42,993 bases of DNA from JALHUB01 sp050010555 (lineage in GTDB: Bacteria > Chloroflexota > Dehalococcoidia > DSTF01 > JALHUB01), in NCBI GenBank assembly GCA_050010555.1, contig JBEKKV010000013.1, positions 1 to 42,993 on the forward strand, read 5' to 3'. Below are positions 26,076-34,617 of this stretch, piece after piece. Both the position numbers and the translations under genes were made by a program. The notes under the pieces are model-generated. The model was not told where the DNA came from, did no database searches, and saw only the letters and a list, made by a program, of their open reading frames with translations. Position 1 is the first letter of the stretch. Each line of letters begins with the position of its first letter.

Positions 26076-26244
26076 CGCCCGGACAGAGCGAGACGGTAGC
26101 AGCGCGAAGGGCGGGACGACGCGAAGCGTTGTCGTCGAGAACGGCGATGGTGCTCGCTATGACACTGCGCCTGCTCACCTTCTCCTCCGCCCAGGATCCC
26201 GCCAATCACAGTTGTGGATGGGGCGTCAGCTACCGCTTTGGGGT

Positions 26245-26250
26245 TAGAAT
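26245..26250 (+). promoter_or_regulatory. -10-like TAGAAT six bases from a start codon
   Basis: TAGAAT ends six bases before the ATG of the VWA gene. No Shine-Dalgarno is visible there, so a leaderless transcript is possible. The -35 region is weak. Confidence 0.4.
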
Positions 26251-26256
26251 GGATTC

Positions 26257-29200
26257 ATGCCTCAGCCGGAATTCGATCTGTCGGAATACGACAGCCGTCT
26301 CGCCGCGCTGGCGCCGGGACTCTCCGGTGACCTGCGCAGCGCAGCGCCCGCCGTCGCCGCGCGGTTTGGCGTCGATGGCATGCGAAGTTGGGTGGAAGAG
26401 GGCGTCGCGCTGGCGGGGCAGTCGTTGCGGTCGTGGGAGGCGGCGTCGGAGTACTTTCGCGCCAGCCCGCAGGTAGCCCAACTCCTTCCGCTGGACTGTC
26501 TTCTTCGCTGGTGCCATTTCGGCCGCGACATCGCCGACCAGTCGTCGATAGTTGCCGCCGCCTACTTTCGGGTCGGGCCGGAGTGCGTCGGCCTGCTCTC
26601 GCCGGATGAGTTGAAGCAATGGGCCGCCGCTGGCCAGCGGCTCTACCAGGGCAATTGGAAGTCCATCTCCCTCGCCTCTCTTTTCTTCCGCGTCAGCCCG
26701 GCGCTGCTGCCGCTCATCGGCGTGAGCGACACCTGCCGCCTCGAGCTCCTGGCCGAGCGGCTGGCGGAGCGCTCCTACGAGCTCGCGGGCAGTTGCCTGG
26801 AGACCGCCGCCGGCGTCTTCGCCCGCGTCGAGACCGACGATCGCGGCCCGTTCCTCGACCTTGTCGAAGGCATCGCGGCTGCCAGTTGGGCGGAGGTGCG
26901 CTTCTGCTTCGAGCAAGGCCCGGAGCTACTGGCGCGGCTGGAACCTTCCGAGCGCACGCGCTTCCTGCGACTTTCGACCCGCGTTTCCCAGCCTGTCGGC
27001 TCGCGCGCCTATTCGCTCTTCGCGGAGGCGGCGGGCGCGCTGGCCCTCGTCGACGCGGCGAGCCACCGCGACCTCATTTCTCTCGCCGAAGAGCTCGCCG
27101 TCGGCTCTCCCGCCGCGGCGATGGAGTTCCTGAAGAGCGCTCCGGAGGTGCTCTCCCGCATGTCTCTGCGCGACCTCGCCCAGTGGCATGCCGCCGGCCA
27201 CCGCATCCTCGAAGAGAGCTCCGAGGGCGGCGAGGCCTTCTTCCGGCTGCAGTCGGGCAAGGGCGAGCAGGTGCTGGAGGAGCTTTCGCCGCGGGTGGAG
27301 CTTTCGCGCGTCTCCGAGATATTGAAGCTCTACTGCAAGGCGCTCACGGGGGCGAACGTCTCTATCCACCCGTCGAGCACGCTGACCGAGAAGGGGATCG
27401 GCTGGGTGGCCGCCGGACGGCCATCGACGGAAGGGACGGCCGTCTACCTGCCGGAGGTGGCGGAGGAGTTCGACGACAAGGCGCGCAACTTTGCCGTGTA
27501 CAAGGTCTACGCTACGCATCAGTCCGGCCACCTGGAGTTCGGTAGCTTCCTCTTCGCGTTCAAGCGCCGCGGACGCGTGTTTGCGTCGCGACGCCGTCGG
27601 CTGAAGAGGCAGGCCGCCAAGGCCGAGGCGCCGCTGACCGACATGGAGCGCTTCTTTGATCTCTTTGCTGACCGACAGCTCATCTCTGATCTGTTCACTG
27701 TCGTCGAGGACGCCCGCGTCGATTTCCTGGTCAAGGGCGAGTACGGCGGGATTCGGCGCTCCTGGCGCCTGATCCAGAGTCGTGAGCTGGAGCGTCGCCC
27801 GCGCCTTCCGGGCCTGCCTCTGCGCGAAGCCTTTCTGGAGAACCTCATCCGCGCCAGCCTCGACGGGCTGCACGCCATCGTCTGGCCGCAAGAGCTGCGC
27901 GACACGCTGGTCGCGGCGCTCCGCCTGCTGCGCGCCGTCCAGCAACCGCAGGCGACGGTGGAAGACGCCGCCGAAGCCGCCCTGCGCCTGTATGGCCTTG
28001 CGACGTCGCTTCCCAACGTGTCGCCGGAGGACCTCGACGCGCTGGACTGGCAGCCGCTCGACGAAGAGCTGTTCGCGATGATGCACTTGAAGCCGCAGGG
28101 CGGAGGCGCGTCGCAGGGGGGCACGGAGTTGCCGCACGGCTCGGAGCATGCGTACGAGAGCCCGCAGCCGGTGGACTTCCGGGGCGACTTCAAGCCGGAG
28201 CTGGTGCAGCTTCTGATGCGACTGCGGCTGCAGGAGGGCATGGAGGCGCCCGGGGGCCTGGCGCCGCTCACCGCAGAGCAGTTGCGCGAGCTGATGGAGA
28301 AGAGCGTCGAGATCGTGGTGGGCGGGATGGCGGAAGGCGACTTGTCCGCGGCGGTCGGCCTGTTCCTCACGAACCTGGAGAAGGAAGCCGGCGTGCCGAT
28401 TCCCGACCAGGCTGTCGAGCTAAAGGACGGACAGCGGCTGAAGGAGGTCGAGCAGGAGCAGAAGGCGGTCGTGGCGGAGACGGAGGCGTTCTGGTACGAC
28501 GAGTGGGACTTTCGCGCCGCCGATTACAAGCCGCGCTGGTGTCGCGTCGTGCAGCGGCCGCTGGAGGAGGGCGACGAGGCGTTCTTCGAAGAGACGCTGC
28601 GTCGCTATAGCACCCTCGCCTCGCAGACGCGCAAGCAGTTCGAGCAGCTCCGGCCGGAGCTATTTCGCAAGATCAAGCGCCTCCACGACGGGGAGGACTT
28701 CGACCTGGACCTGGTCATTGAGTACCTGACGGAGAAGCGCGCCGGCCACAACTTCACCGACAAGGTCTACTGGCGGCGCAACAAGGTCGAGCGGCAGGTG
28801 GCGGTGGCTTTCCTGCTCGACATGAGCGCTTCGACGGACGAGGAGATCGACAAGCGCAAGCAGAAGTACGCGGAAGACGAGGAGAAGCCGGACTTCGGTC
28901 ACGACGCGCGTCGGTACTACGCGTGGCTCAGCCAGCGGAAGGCGGAGGCGGCGCTGCGTCCGCCCAAGCGCATCATCGACCTGGAGAAGGAGAGCATGGT
29001 GCTTCTCATCGGCGCGCTGGAGGCTATCGGCGACGATTACGGCATCTACGGCTTCTCCGGGTACGGCCGGGACAACGTGGAGTTCTACGTGCTGAAGGAC
29101 CTGGACGAGCCGCTGTCCGGCGCGGTCAAGGCACGCATCGACAAGACGGAGCCGATCCGCTCGACGCGGATGGGGCCGGCGATCCGTCACACGACGGCCA

Positions 29201-29493
29201 AGCTGGAAGAGCACGACGCCAAGGTGCGCATCCTGTTCCTCGTGTCCGACGGGCGGCCGCAGGACCACGGGTACGGTCGCGACCGCACGGAGCGCGAGTA
29301 CGCCATCCACGACACGCACGAAGCGCTGATGGAGGCGAAGCGGAAGGGGATCGTGCCGTTCTGCCTGACGGTCGACCGCGAGGGTCACGAGTATCTGGGG
29401 CAGATGTGCGAAGACATCGGCTACGAGATACTGGGCGACATCGAGTCGCTGCCGGGGCGGCTGCCGACGCTCTACCGGCGTCTGACGGAGTAG
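26257..29493 (+). CDS. Large CbbO/NorD-like VWA protein with N-terminal repeats
   Basis: This is a 1078-residue protein. Residues about 45-345 hold roughly eight repeats of about 37 residues with the shared pattern W..G..L...A..FFR.SP..L..LS...L, probably an alpha-solenoid. The middle (about residue 421) has HQSGHLEFG and then VEDARVDF, a conserved-looking NorD/CbbO region resembling a degenerate HExxH site. The C-terminal VWA domain has the MIDAS motif DMSAS (about residue 855) and FLVSDGRPQDHGYG. NorD/CbbO proteins act with CbbQ/NorQ ATPases on a metalloenzyme client. It is much longer than classical CbbO/NorD. No membrane segment is seen. Confidence 0.85.
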   Translation: MPQPEFDLSEYDSRLAALAPGLSGDLRSAAPAVAARFGVDGMRSWVEEGVALAGQSLRSWEAASEYFRASPQVAQLLPLDCLLRWCHFGRDIADQSSIVAAAYFRVGPECVGLLSPDELKQWAAAGQRLYQGNWKSISLASLFFRVSPALLPLIGVSDTCRLELLAERLAERSYELAGSCLETAAGVFARVETDDRGPFLDLVEGIAAASWAEVRFCFEQGPELLARLEPSERTRFLRLSTRVSQPVGSRAYSLFAEAAGALALVDAASHRDLISLAEELAVGSPAAAMEFLKSAPEVLSRMSLRDLAQWHAAGHRILEESSEGGEAFFRLQSGKGEQVLEELSPRVELSRVSEILKLYCKALTGANVSIHPSSTLTEKGIGWVAAGRPSTEGTAVYLPEVAEEFDDKARNFAVYKVYATHQSGHLEFGSFLFAFKRRGRVFASRRRRLKRQAAKAEAPLTDMERFFDLFADRQLISDLFTVVEDARVDFLVKGEYGGIRRSWRLIQSRELERRPRLPGLPLREAFLENLIRASLDGLHAIVWPQELRDTLVAALRLLRAVQQPQATVEDAAEAALRLYGLATSLPNVSPEDLDALDWQPLDEELFAMMHLKPQGGGASQGGTELPHGSEHAYESPQPVDFRGDFKPELVQLLMRLRLQEGMEAPGGLAPLTAEQLRELMEKSVEIVVGGMAEGDLSAAVGLFLTNLEKEAGVPIPDQAVELKDGQRLKEVEQEQKAVVAETEAFWYDEWDFRAADYKPRWCRVVQRPLEEGDEAFFEETLRRYSTLASQTRKQFEQLRPELFRKIKRLHDGEDFDLDLVIEYLTEKRAGHNFTDKVYWRRNKVERQVAVAFLLDMSASTDEEIDKRKQKYAEDEEKPDFGHDARRYYAWLSQRKAEAALRPPKRIIDLEKESMVLLIGALEAIGDDYGIYGFSGYGRDNVEFYVLKDLDEPLSGAVKARIDKTEPIRSTRMGPAIRHTTAKLEEHDAKVRILFLVSDGRPQDHGYGRDRTEREYAIHDTHEALMEAKRKGIVPFCLTVDREGHEYLGQMCEDIGYEILGDIESLPGRLPTLYRRLTE

Positions 29494-29542
29494 CGCCGCC
29501 AGATGGCTCCATCGGTTGAAGCCAGGATAGAGAAAAGTGACC

Positions 29543-29806
29543 TCATCCCTGGCGAGACGTGACCGTAACCTGATAGCTTCCATCTGTCTGTCTTTGTGAG
29601 AACCTATAGGCAGTAATGTCCACCTCATCCCACTTCTGGGAGACCAACAGGAGTACTCCAGCAAAGTGAATCGCTTGTTCTCTTGACATCCTCAACCTTA
29701 TCGTCTTCAAGTCCCGAGTCGACTTATTCGCGCCTTTTGTGGGGTATACGGCGAGAGATCTCACATTTGTGTCTATCCTAACGCTGCCTGCTGATTCGCG
29801 TGGCAC
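29543..29806 (-). CDS. Hypothetical 87-residue protein in an AT-richer patch
   Basis: A GTG with AAAGGAAAGG close upstream opens an 87-codon frame. The C-terminal half (IRLRMSREQAIHFAGVLLL, DITAYRF, GSYQVTVTS) looks like a helix followed by strands and not like a random frame. No family is recognised. The DNA is visibly less GC-rich than the flanks, which suggests recent acquisition or relaxed constraint. It lies on the strand opposite the VWA gene and downstream of cinA. Confidence 0.45.
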   Translation of the reverse strand: MPRESAGSVRIDTNVRSLAVYPTKGANKSTRDLKTIRLRMSREQAIHFAGVLLLVSQKWDEVDITAYRFSQRQTDGSYQVTVTSRQG

Positions 29807-29901
29807 AACACCTTTCCTTTCGCTAGGTCGCCCGGAGCGATCCGCTCATGAATGCCCGCGTTCTCCAAAGTCGAGGACTGGAGTTCGTACCCCCGAAGCG
29901 G

Positions 29902-31140
29902 CTAATCAAAGAGCGTTCGGCGGAGGAGGGAGAGGGTCGTGGTGACGGCGCGACGCTTGATCATCGCGCGGCTCTGTGCGATCTGATAGCTGACGATCCG
30001 CGCCTCGCCGGAGCCGTCGTCGAGCGCGATGTGCACGGTCCCCACCGGCTTGCCTTCCTGCTCGTCCGGCCCGGCGACGCCCGTGACGCCGATACCGACG
30101 TCCGCCGATCCGCCTGAGGCGGACTCTCGCGCCACGCGTGCCATCTCGCGGGCGCACTCCGCGCTTATGACGCCGTGCGCCTCGACGACCTGGCGGCTGA
30201 CGCCCCAGGCCAGCTTCATCTCCGTCGCGTACGTCACCAGGCCGCCTTTGAAGTAGTCGGAGCTGCCGGGCACGTCGGTGATGGTGCTCGCCAGCAGGCC
30301 GCCGGTGCAGGACTCCATCGTCGCCAGCGTGAGGCCGCGCTCTCGCAGCAGCCGGCCGACTACGGCCTCCAGCGTGTCGTCGTCGGCGCCCCAGACGGCG
30401 TCGCCGAGCAGACGGCGCGCTTCCGCTTCCGCCGGCGCGATGAGCGCTTCCGCCGCCTCCCTGTCCGACGCCTTGGCGGCGATACGCACCTGGATGCCGT
30501 CGGCGCGCGAATAGACGCTGACGGTGGGGTTCGTCGTGCGTTTCAGCTCGCCCAGCAGCTCGTCGACGAGCCCTTCGGTCAGGTCGGAGGTCTTCAGCGT
30601 TCGAGAGACAAGCACCACTCCCGCAGAGCGACGCCGCAGCTCCGGCTCGACCTCGGACTCCCACATGCGGCGCATCTCGCCGGGCGGACCCGGCAGAGCG
30701 ATGACGATGCGGCCCTCGCGCTCGACCCACCAGCCGGGCGCGGTGCCATAGGCGTTCGGAATCGCCCTTGCCGACGGGATGAGCGTCGCCTGTTTGACGT
30801 TGCGCTCCGGCATGGGCCGGCTGCGGCGGGCGAAGAAGGCGCGCAGGTCCGCCTCGAGCGCCGGCTCGACGCGCATCTCCTCGCCGAGCATGGCGGCGAT
30901 GGCTTCGCGAGTGAGGTCGTCCTCGGTCGGGCCGAGGCCGCCGGTCGTGACGATGACGTCGCTGCGCTGCCAGGCGCGGTCCAGCGCCTCGCGGGCGCGG
31001 CCCAGGTTGTCGCCCACCTGCGTGACCCAGAAGAGGTCGATGCCCAGCGCCGGCAGACGGGAGGCGATGAACTGCGAGTCGGTGTCGACGATCTCGCCCA
31101 GCAGGATCTCGGTACCGACGGCGACTATCTCCGCCTTCAT
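29902..31140 (-). CDS. cinA: CinA-like protein / nicotinamide mononucleotide deamidase
   Basis: This 412-residue two-domain protein has an N-terminal molybdopterin-binding-like domain (EIVAVGTEILLGEIVDTDSQ, TTGGLGPTEDDLTREA). Its C-terminal CinA domain carries ATMESCTGGLLASTITDVPGS, GGLVTYATEMK and GVTGVAGPD. The C-terminal domain deamidates NMN in pyridine nucleotide recycling; the N-terminal domain can hydrolyse ADP-ribose-type nucleotides. The ATG overlaps the comB stop by four bases, so translation is coupled. Confidence 0.93.
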   Translation of the reverse strand: MKAEIVAVGTEILLGEIVDTDSQFIASRLPALGIDLFWVTQVGDNLGRAREALDRAWQRSDVIVTTGGLGPTEDDLTREAIAAMLGEEMRVEPALEADLRAFFARRSRPMPERNVKQATLIPSARAIPNAYGTAPGWWVEREGRIVIALPGPPGEMRRMWESEVEPELRRRSAGVVLVSRTLKTSDLTEGLVDELLGELKRTTNPTVSVYSRADGIQVRIAAKASDREAAEALIAPAEAEARRLLGDAVWGADDDTLEAVVGRLLRERGLTLATMESCTGGLLASTITDVPGSSDYFKGGLVTYATEMKLAWGVSRQVVEAHGVISAECAREMARVARESASGGSADVGIGVTGVAGPDEQEGKPVGTVHIALDDGSGEARIVSYQIAQSRAMIKRRAVTTTLSLLRRTLFD

Positions 31141-31907
31141 GTTCTTCCTTTCGCGGGGGCGACGAGCGATAGCAGCCCCGACGCGTCGCGCCGCAGCCGC
31201 GGGACGACGCGGTAGCGGTCGACCTGGGCGCAGAACTCGAGGTCGCGCTCCAGACCGATATCGATGAGCGAGCGGCCGTGCTGGGCCTCTCGAAAGCAGG
31301 CGAGCGCGTCGCCCCGGTAGGACTGGAAGAGGCGGCAGGCTGCCAGCGCGGCGTCGCTGAGGGCAAGGACCGCGCCGTCGCGCCGCGCTTGCTCGACCGC
31401 GATCTCAACCATGGCGCCGGCGACAAACGCGTCCTCTAGGCTGAAGCCGTTGCCGCGCTCCAGGCCGGCGCACACGAACGTGGCATCGAGTTCTCGCGAA
31501 CGAGCTTCGGCAAACAGCATCTCGGCGGCGGCGGTGGCGTTGAGCAGCGCTCCGACCAGCACGGCGGGCGACCCGGCGAGCGTATATAGCGCCCTGGTAC
31601 CGTTGGTGGTCGCGAGGACGGCGCGGCGTCCGCGCATGTCCAGGGCCGCGAACTCGCTGGGAGAGTTGCCGTAGTCGAAGCCGCGCGGCGCCAGGCCAAA
31701 GCGCTCGCCGCAGAGGAGGTAGCGGACGGGCTTCAGCGCCGCCAGACGCCTTGCGGCTGCGATGCTGCCAGCGACGACGATCTCTTCGGCGCCTTGCGCG
31801 AAGAGCGTGGCAATCGACGAACTGGCCCGCAGGGCATCGATGAGCAAGCAGGCGTTCGATTCGGGCTTCCGCAGCGCGCGCGGCAACAGGGCGACGTCGA
31901 GTCTCAC
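31137..31907 (-). CDS. comB: ComB-family 2-phosphosulfolactate phosphatase
   Basis: This 256-residue protein matches the ComB family, with LIDALRASSSIATLFAQGAEEI, GERFGLAPRGFDYGNSP and ATTNGTRAL. In coenzyme M synthesis ComB dephosphorylates 2-phosphosulfolactate. The family is also common in bacteria that make no coenzyme M, where its role is uncertain. No other coenzyme M genes lie in this window. The GTG start at 31907 has GAAGG almost adjacent, which is a poor spacing, so the start is uncertain. It is coupled to cinA. Confidence 0.85.
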   Translation of the reverse strand: MRLDVALLPRALRKPESNACLLIDALRASSSIATLFAQGAEEIVVAGSIAAARRLAALKPVRYLLCGERFGLAPRGFDYGNSPSEFAALDMRGRRAVLATTNGTRALYTLAGSPAVLVGALLNATAAAEMLFAEARSRELDATFVCAGLERGNGFSLEDAFVAGAMVEIAVEQARRDGAVLALSDAALAACRLFQSYRGDALACFREAQHGRSLIDIGLERDLEFCAQVDRYRVVPRLRRDASGLLSLVAPAKGRT

Positions 31908-31984
31908 GCCTTCACGTTTACGGCAGGCGCCGTCGCGGTGTCAAGCAGCCTTGGCTGGGACGGAACTTTGGGTCGCCGTTCCTC

Positions 31985-32010
31985 GGGCCGCTCGGCAACC
32001 CGAGCGGCCC
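31985..32010. repeat. Perfect 11-bp hairpin GGGCCGCTCGG/CCGAGCGGCCC
   Basis: A perfect 11-bp inverted repeat with loop CAAC lies in the 268-base gap between divergent comB and pyrF. A smaller GGAAC/GTTCC stem lies just left of it. No T-run follows on either strand, so it is not an obvious terminator; it could be a protein site or part of an RNA leader. Confidence 0.5.
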
Positions 32011-32111
32011 CTCCGCCGTGGCAGGAACGCGTTTCGCCGAGATCAGCGTCGCCGAGCTACGTCGACGCGGCGGGGTCGATCCTGTCGCGTCGGCCCGATG
32101 CCGCCTTCGCC

Positions 32112-32140
32112 TTGACTTGGCCCATTCGCGGCGATACCAT
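32112..32140 (+). promoter_or_regulatory. Probable promoter of the pyrF operon
   Basis: TTGACT (32112-32117) and TACCAT (32135-32140) are 17 bases apart, giving a start near 32147 and a leader of about 29 bases before pyrF. Confidence 0.5.
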
Positions 32141-32175
32141 CGACTTGACCCTCGTGGATTCTCGCGCCGAGGTGG

Positions 32176-33006
32176 ATGTTGCGCTTTTTCGAAAAGCTTG
32201 AGCAGGCTGCCCGCAGGAACGGCAGCCTTCTTTGCGTCGGGCTCGACCCCGATCCCGCTTTCATGCCCGTCGACCACGTCGCTGATTTCAACCGCGCCGT
32301 CATCGAGGCCACGGCCGCCTTCGTTTGCGCGTACAAGCCGAACCTTGCATTCTATGAGGCGCTGGGCGAGACAGGGTATGGCGTCCTGCGCGAGACCCTG
32401 GCGGCCATTCCGCGCGACATTCCCGTAATCGGCGACGGGAAGCGGGGCGACATCGGCAATACGGCGAAAGCCTACGCCCGCGCCCTGTTCGACGACTTGG
32501 GCTTCGACGCCGTCACCGTCAATCCGTACCTGGGCGGTGACGCGCTGGAGCCGTTCCTCGAGCGCGACGACAGGGGCGTCTTCATCCTCTGTCGCACTTC
32601 GAATCCGGGGGCTCGCGATCTCCAGGACCTGCCAGTCGAAAGCGGCTCCGGCAGGCGGCCGCTGTTCGAAGCCGTCGCCGAGAACGCGCTGCGCTGGGAT
32701 AGCCACGGCAACGTTGGGCTGGTCGTTGGCGCCACCTATCCGGAGGAGCTGCGGCGCGTCCGCTCGATCTGTCCGGAGATGACTCTTCTGGTGCCGGGTG
32801 TCGGCGCGCAGGGCGGCGACGTTGCTGCCGTGCTGGAGAACGGCCTCGACGCGAGCGGTTGCGGGCTTATCATCAACGTATCGAGACAGGTGCTATACGC
32901 CTCGCGTGGCCAGGATTTCGCGCAGGCGGCGGCGGAGACGGCTCGAGGGCTTCGGGACGAGATCGCCCGCGAGCGAGAGCGAGTGTTGGAGCGGAGGGCG
33001 GGCTGA
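32176..33006 (+). CDS. pyrF: Orotidine 5'-phosphate decarboxylase (long class)
   Basis: This 276-residue enzyme has LLCVGLDPDP, the catalytic DGKRGDIGNTAKAYA segment with the Lys-Asp network, and VPGVGAQGGD. The length and motif form match the longer OMP decarboxylase class found in Actinobacteria, Chloroflexi and some others. It makes UMP from OMP, the last step of de novo pyrimidine synthesis. GAGGTGG is adjacent to the ATG. The DUF951 gene starts one base after its stop. Confidence 0.93.
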   Translation: MLRFFEKLEQAARRNGSLLCVGLDPDPAFMPVDHVADFNRAVIEATAAFVCAYKPNLAFYEALGETGYGVLRETLAAIPRDIPVIGDGKRGDIGNTAKAYARALFDDLGFDAVTVNPYLGGDALEPFLERDDRGVFILCRTSNPGARDLQDLPVESGSGRRPLFEAVAENALRWDSHGNVGLVVGATYPEELRRVRSICPEMTLLVPGVGAQGGDVAAVLENGLDASGCGLIINVSRQVLYASRGQDFAQAAAETARGLRDEIARERERVLERRAG

Positions 33007-33007
33007 G

Positions 33008-33253
33008 ATGCCGCTCGAGCTGCGCATGGACGACGTGGTGCGGCTGCGCAAGGTTCACCCCTGCGGCGGCTACGACTGGCGCGTCGTGCGGCTGGGTGCG
33101 GACATCGGGCTGCGCTGCTTGAAGTGCAATCGTCGCGTGCTAATCGAGCGGCGAGAGCTCGAGAAGCGCCTCAAGTCGTTCGTGTCGCGCGGCGAGCCGG
33201 TGGACCCGGCGATGGAGCGACTGCTCTTCAGGGAGGAGGAGGAGGAGACTTAG
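33008..33253 (+). CDS. DUF951 family protein
   Basis: This 81-residue protein (MPLELRMDDVVRLRKVHPCGGYDW, then GADIGLRCLKCNRRVLI) matches the DUF951 family. The spaced cysteines (HPCGG and RCLKC) suggest a small zinc-binding fold, and relatives are often proposed to bind nucleic acid. It starts immediately after pyrF and is likely in the same transcript. The acidic tail EEEEET ends the protein. Function is unknown. Confidence 0.88.
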   Translation: MPLELRMDDVVRLRKVHPCGGYDWRVVRLGADIGLRCLKCNRRVLIERRELEKRLKSFVSRGEPVDPAMERLLFREEEEET

Positions 33254-33270
33254 CTCTTCTCCCGGCACTC

Positions 33271-34617
33271 ATGACGGAGGACCGGCCCCCGCGTTTCGAC
33301 TGGTGGACGCTCCTTGGCGGAAGGACCCTTCTCGATGAGCACCGCTTCCGACGCCTGTTGGAGCAACACGTCCTGGGCCAAATGGGGCAATACGCGATCA
33401 ACTACGCGTTGCTCATCCTGGTCGTCGGGAACAGCGGCTCCAGCATTCGCGCCGGGCTGTTCATTATTGCTTACACGTTGCCCGCAGCCGGTTTGGGGCC
33501 GATATCGGGCGTCATCGTCGACCGGCTGTCGCGCGGGTTCGTGCTGGCGGCGACGAACGTGGCGCGGATGCTTCTTTGCGTAGGTTTAGTTATCTCCGCG
33601 AAGGGTGTCGGGTCGCTCTACCTGTTCGCCCTGGCGTTTTCCGCGCTGTCGCAGTTCAACACCCCGGCGATCGCCTCCGCGCTACCTCACGTCGTTCGAC
33701 AGGATGAGCTGACGACCGCTAACTCCCTCGTCAACCTCGGCGGATTGCTTGCGGAGGCGCTGGGGATCGTTGGGCTGGCCGCGTTGATGCTCAAGACCGT
33801 CGGATCCGATCCGCTGTTCGTCGTGCTCGCCTGTCTGTTCGCGGCGGCGGCGTTTCTAGCGGCGACGATCCGCGGACTGACGGAGCGGGCGACGGGAAGG
33901 CAGTTGCAACACGCCGTGAGGTCGGGCGTGAGGGTGCAGTTCGCGCGCGCCTGGCAAACGCTCCGACGTGACTCGCCGTCGTATCTGGCGTTAATCATCA
34001 GCGTCGTGGGCGCGGCGACGTTGCTCATAGGCGTGACGGTGCTACCGCGGTACGCGAAGGAGGAGCTTGGAGTGGCGCCCGACAACATCGTTTTCATCTT
34101 TGCGCCGGGGGGCATCGGCATCTTCCTCGGGTTGCGGTCGGTGAATGCGTTTTCCCGCTTCGTCGGTAAGCCGCGGGCGCTGGCGCTGGGGTTCGCGTGT
34201 TTCGTCTTGTCGCTTCTTGCGTTCGGCCTTGTCGCGAACGAGGCGAATTCTCTCCAGAACTGGAATCCCTTGGGCATCGCTCATCCCGGGCCGGTCAACG
34301 GCACCGGCGCGCGCATCGCAGTAACGATGATCGCGGCAATCCTCGCCGGATTCGGCAGTTCGCTCCTCAACGTTGCCAGTCGCGCTATCATAAACGAACG
34401 TATACCCTTGGAGATGCAAGGACGCGTATTTGCGGCGCAGAACGTGCTAGTCAATGTGGCCTCGGTGGCGCCGTTACTGGTGGCAGGCGCGTTTGCCGAG
34501 CTCGTTGGCGTGCGGCCGGTGCTGGTGGGCACGGCAGTGGCAATCACCCTGGTGGTGGGTTGGGCAGCGATGCGGGCCCGCTCCGTCCCCGCCGCGACGG
34601 AGGCTTCTAATGCCTGA
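33271..34617 (+). CDS. MFS transporter
   Basis: This 448-residue membrane protein has about twelve hydrophobic segments and an MFS loop 2-3 motif in GPISGVIVDRLSRG. The NTPAIASALPHVVRQDELTTANSLVNLGG stretch is typical of the MFS-3 (enterobactin exporter-like) group. It is probably a proton-driven exporter with unknown substrate. ATG 33271 lacks a clear Shine-Dalgarno. The gene overlaps a second MFS gene by 8 bases. Confidence 0.85.
   Translation: MTEDRPPRFDWWTLLGGRTLLDEHRFRRLLEQHVLGQMGQYAINYALLILVVGNSGSSIRAGLFIIAYTLPAAGLGPISGVIVDRLSRGFVLAATNVARMLLCVGLVISAKGVGSLYLFALAFSALSQFNTPAIASALPHVVRQDELTTANSLVNLGGLLAEALGIVGLAALMLKTVGSDPLFVVLACLFAAAAFLAATIRGLTERATGRQLQHAVRSGVRVQFARAWQTLRRDSPSYLALIISVVGAATLLIGVTVLPRYAKEELGVAPDNIVFIFAPGGIGIFLGLRSVNAFSRFVGKPRALALGFACFVLSLLAFGLVANEANSLQNWNPLGIAHPGPVNGTGARIAVTMIAAILAGFGSSLLNVASRAIINERIPLEMQGRVFAAQNVLVNVASVAPLLVAGAFAELVGVRPVLVGTAVAITLVVGWAAMRARSVPAATEASNA

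Noticed and set aside
29850..29900. Possible tRNA-like T-arm (GGAGTTCGTACCCCC)
   Set aside because: No acceptor or anticodon arm could be built around it on either strand.
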